Shown here: one piece after another, positions 62,433-64,000 of the stretch | Layout: each line of letters starts with the position of its first letter | Position numbering within the stretch: position 1 is the stretch's first letter | Source: Carnobacterium sp. CP1 | GTDB taxonomy: Bacteria; Bacillota; Bacilli; Lactobacillales; Carnobacteriaceae | Length of the DNA: 64,000 nt | Direction: 5' to 3' | Assembly (NCBI RefSeq): GCF_001483965.1 | Contig: NZ_CP010796.1 | Location: 1,426,001 to 1,490,000, forward strand | Notes under the pieces: generated by a model | Told to the model about the DNA's origin: nothing | Database searches by the model: none | Seen by the model: the letters and a program-made list of their open reading frames with translations, nothing else | Position numbers and translations under genes: made by a program

Positions 62433-63818
62433 TTAAACTAAAATACTCAAGCGTCCTGAACGAATCCCCGACTTCTCTTCAGCAAGTTCTGTTACTGGTC
62501 CCTCAACGAAAGAAACTTGATTGGATAAGCGGCTGGTTGGCCGGTTTTTTTCTTGTTGTCTATCGTTAAACTGAGAACCGGTCTCTCCATTTGTTGTTAA
62601 TTGAATCGTAACTTCACCCAACTGAATCTGTTGACGGTTTAGATTGTCCGATAATTTTGGTACCCCCCCGGTCAATAATTCTTGTGTTTTTAAACTTTCT
62701 ACCATAATTTTTGTAGACAAGACATTATCAACCATTTCCAGCGTTATCGTGATTTCTCCCATGCTGCTTGGCGAGATGCTCACTTTTGCCGTTGAGTGTT
62801 TCCCATTCTGAAAGGTTTCTACTGTTTTTGTAATGACTTCGTTGACTGCCTGGGTTACTTGCTGCCGGATCGTTTTAGGACTCTCGACTGCTTTTCCCGT
62901 TGCTTCTGCGGCATCCCCTCGAACAATTGCGGGTCCGCTAAGTTCATTTTTAAGATTCGAATCATCCGCATTTTTTGTTGTTGGTTCTTTTTCAACCGAA
63001 ACCCCCATCAAAACAGATGGTTCTTTTCCTTTGTTATCAATCAAATCCATTTTCCCACTGTTGTTTTCACTGGTTTTTGGTTGAGGCAACTCATTCAGTT
63101 GCTCTGCTGGATCGATTGATTCGTTCGGTTCAATTGCAGGTTGGTCAACCGTTAACGCCGACTTTACTGTTTGAGCCCAATCTTTCGTCAATAGGCGGCT
63201 GGTCGGTAAAATCTCATCTACCATTGTTTCTGCCGTTTCTGATGCACCGACTTGTACTGCTGCATTTGAAGAACGTTCTTTTTCCTTAGCTATTGTATTC
63301 AATTCTTCTTCGGATATAAAAACAGGCAAGTCATTTTGTAAGATAGATTGTTTATTTTCTACCGAGTTGCTCATCGGTTTAAAGCTGCTTTTTTCTTCAG
63401 AAAGAACAACTAGGTCTGCTTCCATTTGGTTATCATCTAAAGTCACTCTACCTGTCGGATTCGTTAAAATTGTTGGTTCTATGTAATCTGGTGATTCCGA
63501 CTCTGGCAGCTCTTCTTCAGTTACTGAACCTAATTCCAAAATGCTCGTTGCCTGTTCTTGAATGCTTGACATAAAGCCGTAAAAGAACGCAGCTGCATCT
63601 ACTTCTGTGCTATCATCCGATAGTTCTTCATTGCTTTTGTCAGCTGTTGTTTTTGCCTTGTTGTCCAACTCTTTTTCAGAGGTTGTCCCGGATTGGCCTG
63701 ATTGTTCAGCCAAATAACTTTGAAATGTTTCTGCGGAAACTGTTTCTTGCTTTGTAGCCGTCCCTATCAAACTAGCAGTACCTGCGGATTCAACTGAACT
63801 TAGTGAGAGCTGTTCCAA
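62433..63818 (-). CDS. fliK: flagellar hook-length control protein FliK
   Basis: The 461-residue protein has a long low-complexity, Ser/Thr/Glu-rich N-terminal part (about 1-320) and the conserved Flg_hook C-terminal domain (about 330-430, with VSISPSSMGEITITLEMVDN). FliK measures hook length and triggers the FlhB switch. It follows fliJ and precedes flgD. Confidence 0.9.
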   Translation of the reverse strand: MEQLSLSSVESAGTASLIGTATKQETVSAETFQSYLAEQSGQSGTTSEKELDNKAKTTADKSNEELSDDSTEVDAAAFFYGFMSSIQEQATSILELGSVTEEELPESESPDYIEPTILTNPTGRVTLDDNQMEADLVVLSEEKSSFKPMSNSVENKQSILQNDLPVFISEEELNTIAKEKERSSNAAVQVGASETAETMVDEILPTSRLLTKDWAQTVKSALTVDQPAIEPNESIDPAEQLNELPQPKTSENNSGKMDLIDNKGKEPSVLMGVSVEKEPTTKNADDSNLKNELSGPAIVRGDAAEATGKAVESPKTIRQQVTQAVNEVITKTVETFQNGKHSTAKVSISPSSMGEITITLEMVDNVLSTKIMVESLKTQELLTGGVPKLSDNLNRQQIQLGEVTIQLTTNGETGSQFNDRQQEKNRPTSRLSNQVSFVEGPVTELAEEKSGIRSGRLSILV

Positions 63819-63891
63819 TTTAATTCACCTCCTTTTTATTGAATGAATGCTGGTACCTAAAAGTTAGTGTTCCTTCAACAACTTCAATCCA

Positions 63892-64000
63892 TTAATAGAA
63901 AGATCTGCCATAACTTAAGGTAGCCATTTCATCCAATTGTTTTTGTTCTTCACTTTTCTCTTGTTCCATCACAAAGGTATATTCTTTCTCTTTCAGTTTT
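63892..64000 (-). CDS. fliJ: flagellar protein FliJ, C-terminal part
   Basis: Only the last 35 codons lie in the window (they include MEQEKSEEQKQLDEMATLSY and end GRSFY). The charged helical end with EQKQLDEMA is typical of FliJ, and the position directly before fliK supports it. The rest of the gene continues beyond the right edge. Confidence 0.8.
   Translation of the reverse strand, partial: KLKEKEYTFVMEQEKSEEQKQLDEMATLSYGRSFY

Overview
The window looks like chromosomal DNA of a motile low-GC lactic acid bacterium, most likely Carnobacterium or another Carnobacteriaceae. This is an inference from the gene mix: mevalonate-pathway HMG-CoA synthase, LuxS, PepF and PepT, GSP17M/DUF2382 stress proteins and a complete-looking flagellar export operon, with AT-rich spacers and AGGAGG ribosome sites. 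No rRNA, tRNA, CRISPR array, prophage or intact transposase was seen.

Left part (0-16 kb): an ABC export pair under a TetR regulator; a stress block (two GSP17M proteins and Dps, with a third GSP17M paralogue at 15 kb); a NUDIX hydrolase, class IV aminotransferase and aldo/keto reductase; a 52-bp tandem repeat; divergent mvaS and acetyl-CoA acetyltransferase; bL25 behind a structured leader; then small enzymes (YjbQ, YaiI, PHP phosphatase). Non-autonomous elements resembling ISL3-family ends occur at 5.5 and 25.3 kb, with a decayed end at 2.8 kb.

Middle (16-35 kb): a decaying zone with a flavin-reductase remnant and a sugar-symporter remnant, then a carbohydrate ABC importer lacking its ATPase, PepF, an SDR enzyme, a Kv-type channel, a PadR/membrane-protein pair, MsrA, an ECF S component, an OppA-PepT pair and a pyridoxal kinase.

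35-39 kb: a sulfur operon mccA-mccB-methyltransferase-luxS. Its 330-nt leader holds a 34-codon ORF with six cysteines (CCLCC core), followed by a perfect intrinsic terminator just before mccA. This looks like a cysteine-sensing transcription attenuator and is the most striking find.

39-44.5 kb: a compact exopolysaccharide operon with its own c-di-GMP circuit: a membrane protein with a degenerate GGDEF domain, a GT2 synthase, a GH8-like hydrolase, an EAL phosphodiesterase and a GGDEF cyclase. After a DUF1858/DUF438 pair and a GT8 glycosyltransferase come a chemoreceptor with a near-consensus sigma-D promoter and an orphan ftsE.

50.6-64 kb: a continuous minus-strand flagellar operon, fliJ(partial)-fliK-flgD-TIGR02530-flgE-flbD-motA-motB-fliL-fliO-fliP-fliQ-fliR-flhB-flhA-sigD-flgG-flgG. 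The order is clostridial but flhF and flhG are missing. SigD from this operon probably drives the nearby chemoreceptor, and the adjacent c-di-GMP/EPS locus supplies the opposing sessile programme.
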